From positions 217,076 through 281,075 of the forward strand of contig JAIXMP010000046.1 in the NCBI GenBank assembly GCA_025677815.1: DNA of 64,000 bases, written 5' to 3'. Made by a program: the position numbers and the translations under genes. The DNA comes from Phascolomyces articulosus. Taxonomy: Eukaryota > Mucoromycota > Mucoromycetes > Mucorales > Lichtheimiaceae. Positions 61,721-64,000 of the stretch are shown here, in pieces; position 1 is the first letter of the stretch, and each line of letters opens with the position of its first letter. The notes under the pieces are model-generated. The model saw only the letters and a list, made by a program, of their open reading frames with translations. It was not told where the DNA came from and ran no database searches.

Positions 61721-61866
61721 ATGAAAAAACCTGCATAGCCATGCTTTTTGGTACTTTTACCTTAAGAGAAAATACTAAATATGAGATAAAGAGGTATATA
61801 GTATTATAATAGTTATATAAAGTGGCAGTCACATTTGAAAGAGGAAAAAAATTCAAGAGCAAGATG

Positions 61867-61940
61867 GCTCTTATGGCGCAATTGGCTAGCGCGTCTGACT
61901 GTTAATCAGGAGGTTGGTGGTTCGAGCCCACCTAGGAGCG
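61867..61940 (+). tRNA. tRNA-Asn (anticodon GTT)
   Basis: The cloverleaf is complete: acceptor GCTCTTA/TAGGAGC with discriminator G, D stem GCGC/GCGC, anticodon stem TCTGA/TCAGG around loop CTGTTAA (anticodon GTT, Asn), variable loop AGGTT, T stem GGTGG/CCACC with loop TTCGAGC. Its 74 nt hold no intron and no encoded CCA, as expected for a eukaryotic nuclear gene. Internal A and B boxes are intact. It is a GC-normal island in extremely AT-rich repeats, which argues that it is kept by selection. Confidence 0.96.
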
Positions 61941-62339
61941 ATAACTTTATTTGTTATAGACAATATAATATATTTTGTGTTATATTTTTGTTGTATTTTT
62001 TATAAGTTGAAACTATGAAGATAAAACCACATAGAGAACCACGAAGGTATATATGAGATAATAAGATAGATAGAAGGTGTCTTTTATTTTTAATAAAATG
62101 ATCCAATATTTATATCTTTTCTAAAACTACTGCAGATGATAATAATTATAAAATAATGATGATGATAATATAATTATAAAAGGAAAAGGGAACTGTGACT
62201 GATAAAGAGGTATGCTGCAGTTATGACGAAGCATAAAGAAGTACAATGTAGCCATAGTAAAAGATGTAATATCAGTATTAAAAATACCTAACTAATAGTT
62301 ATGACATTTTTTACAGGTTTTTTCATAAGAAGTTGACTC

Positions 62340-63100
62340 TGTTATTGTTGTAGCCAAGATTCCTTGGTGTAACGTCTTCCTTTTTGTATACTTCTTGCAT
62401 GGTTATTAGTTTAAAAATAACCATCGTCATTATTTCCATTTTGAATACTTCTTGCGATGCTTAGCAACCTCTGCTTAGCATCATCGTTATCATTATAATT
62501 ATTGTTATTATTAGTATCATCACTAGTGCTAAGACACTTAGCATTATTCTATTATTATCATGATCCATTACATCATATATATCATATCTTTAGTAGTTTA
62601 GAAAACATATAAATATTCCTATGGTCTTTATTAAATAAACATCATCTATCCATTACTCTTTATTTTATATTTATTTGTTATTAATTGCTATTTATATTGT
62701 TGGCTTGGACTTCCATCAAAATATATACATAACATCATAATTATTTTTGGCAGATAATACTGTAGCCAATAGGAATAATAAAGATAATAAGATATTTAAA
62801 GAGAATGTAAAGATGATTCTTTATTGTTTAATGATGAGGGGATATTTATATGTTTTCTGGTTATGATGGATAATACTAATAATATGGATAGTTGCTAGTA
62901 ATACTTCGTTTCTTGGCAATGACATTAATATTAAAAATAGTGATGATGGATGCTACACATCTTAGCAATGACGCTGATAATAGTTATGATGTAATAATGT
63001 GCCCAGTAAGAAGTATATGGAAGAGTTATTAAAGATGGTTATTTTTAGATATAAAATAATCGTACAAGAAGTATCCAAAAAAAGGAAAAGGGTAACACAG
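62340..63100. repeat. Imperfect long inverted repeat
   Basis: GTGTAACGTCTTCCTTTTTG with TACTTCTTGC and AAAAATAACCATC (about 62,358-62,430) reappears inverted as GATGGTTATTTTTAG ... CAAGAAGTATCCAAAAAAAG and GGGTAACAC (about 63,033-63,098). Weaker inverted similarity continues inwards (TACTTCTTGCGATG, CTTAGCA, GTAGCATC) on both sides. The inner 450 bp are ATT/ATC-rich. This looks like a foldback or MITE-like structure of about 760 bp. Confidence 0.5.
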
Positions 63101-63184
63101 ATAATTCTGCCATGACAACTGTAGCGTTTTTATAATCGCAAATGTGTTTTTTGAAATCATGATAGTGGTTTTTTTTTTCATACA

Positions 63185-63402
63185 AAACGTTTTTAATTTT
63201 CATGCCAAACATTTTTAATCTCCACACTAAACGTTTTTAATTTTCGCGCCAACTTTTTTTATGTTTGTGCTCAACATTTTTAATTTTCGCGCCAACTTTT
63301 TTTTATTTTCGCGCTCAATAATTTTTATATTAGTGCCTAACGTTTTTCATATCTATACTATGGTTTTTAATATTCAAGCTAAACATTTTGAATAATCGCA
63401 CT
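63185..63402 (+). repeat. 22-bp tandem repeat array, ten units
   Basis: Ten consecutive units of 21-22 bp starting at 63185, 63207, 63229, 63251, 63272, 63294, 63316, 63338, 63360 and 63381. The best-preserved units share the core ACGTTTTTAATTTTCGCGC. A CGCG word recurs in units 3, 5 and 6. Units diverge gradually towards the right. This is the GC-containing version of the arrays at 60.6 and 61.5 kb. Function unknown. Confidence 0.85.
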
Positions 63403-63585
63403 GAATATCACATAATTCATGGAGCACTTCTAGATAATCCACACATAATAAAATAAAATTCATGATAAGAATACAATAATTTTCATGGTAAAAGTAGTGT
63501 TTTTCATGATAAAAACTTATAATCTATGAAAGGTAATATATTTTTTATGCTAAATAAGAATAATCCATTGATAAAAAACAATTAA
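63403..63585 (+). repeat. Right flank of the 22-bp array, shared with 60.7-60.9 kb
   Basis: The sequence from GAATATCACATAATTCATGG to the CCATTGATAAAAAAC end aligns with 60,707-60,889 and carries C and G where that copy has T and A. It has no coding frame. It shows that array and flank were duplicated together. Confidence 0.75.
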
Positions 63586-64000
63586 TCATGGCTGAAAGTT
63601 TTTTATTTTTTATACTACTATGCATACAAATTCATCTTTATTTACATATATTTATAGTTTATAATGCATTTATTATTGATAGGTTCGTAAAACAAAGCGT
63701 TATGTAGCATGAGTTGGTATATATGGAAGTCAAAGTGTTGGCATAAAGATTATATAAATTCATGACTACTATGTGTTCTGCTCTTCCTTATCTTTTTCAT
63801 TTTCATGTTTTTTTTTTATTTGATAAAATGGTCCGATCTCAAAAAAGAAAATAATAGAAACACAACATGGCAATACAATACTCAGCAATCGCAAAAGCTA
63901 TAATGGTGTTAGCATGGCATTAGTATTCAGCAGTTAATTTAGGTTGGTTTTTATTTTTATTTTTATTTTTTATTTTTTTAGATGACCATAGTAAAGATAA
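63586..64000. other. AT-rich end of window, nothing recognised
   Basis: The last 415 bp contain poly(T) runs (63,808-63,822 and 63,949-63,980) and no supported gene or repeat copy. Confidence 0.4.

Larger units (their letters stand above)
59027..61866. other. CpG-free, extremely AT-rich region without genes
   Basis: From 59,027 up to the tRNA gene no CG dinucleotide was found on reading every line, over about 2.85 kb. TpA is very frequent, especially at 60,600-61,700. No coding frame is convincing; the one at 59,002-59,367 is low in complexity. The region contains AT-shifted copies of the 22-bp repeat arrays and several inverted repeats listed separately. Confidence 0.75.

Overview
The window looks like nuclear DNA of an early-diverging fungus, most likely Mucoromycota (Mucorales-like). 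It is AT-rich, the genes carry many short introns (about 50-150 bp), and it holds clear orthologues of proteins that filamentous ascomycetes generally lack (a STYX-type phosphatase-fold protein and an ANKRD40-like ankyrin protein) beside a full cytoplasmic dynein-1 heavy chain. Exon joins were worked out by hand. The summed exon lengths are multiples of three for every complete spliced gene given here.

Bases 1-41,400 are a normal gene region. In order: ANKRD40-like protein (-, cut by the left edge), YJU2B/CCDC130 splicing factor (+), an unrecognised 257-aa protein (-), a 5 kb gene-poor stretch with a solo LTR, pyruvate kinase (-), cytoplasmic dynein heavy chain (-, 14 exons, about 4,689 aa), STYX-like protein (+), an anion:cation symporter family MFS transporter (-), a 34-aa CCHC zinc-knuckle microprotein (+), tail-anchored cytochrome b5 (+) and a drug/metabolite-type transporter (+). 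The genes have unrelated functions and separate promoters; nothing suggests a cluster.

Bases about 41,800-57,500 are a nest of transposable elements. A decayed LINE (zinc-ribbon/coiled-coil ORF1, endonuclease, start of the reverse transcriptase) contains a solo LTR of one family. It then runs into a hAT transposon with perfect 13-bp terminal inverted repeats. The hAT transposase gene is split by a full-length Ty3/gypsy chromovirus (5-bp duplication ATTAC, both LTRs, broken gag and pol, chromodomain). A solo LTR of the same chromovirus family (duplication CTTAT) sits near the right end of the hAT.

Bases about 57,500-64,000 hold a three-exon unrecognised gene or pseudogene, a tandem 135-bp repeat, a tRNA-Asn gene and a family of 22-bp repeat arrays. 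About 2.85 kb (59,027-61,876) contains no CpG at all. Two repeat blocks there are AT-shifted copies of blocks at 63.1-63.6 kb, differing almost only by C-to-T and G-to-A changes. This is a repeat-induced-point-mutation-like pattern, which is unexpected if the host is a mucoromycete. That pattern, the 22-bp arrays placed in inverted orientation around the tRNA gene, and the zinc-knuckle microprotein are the most interesting items.
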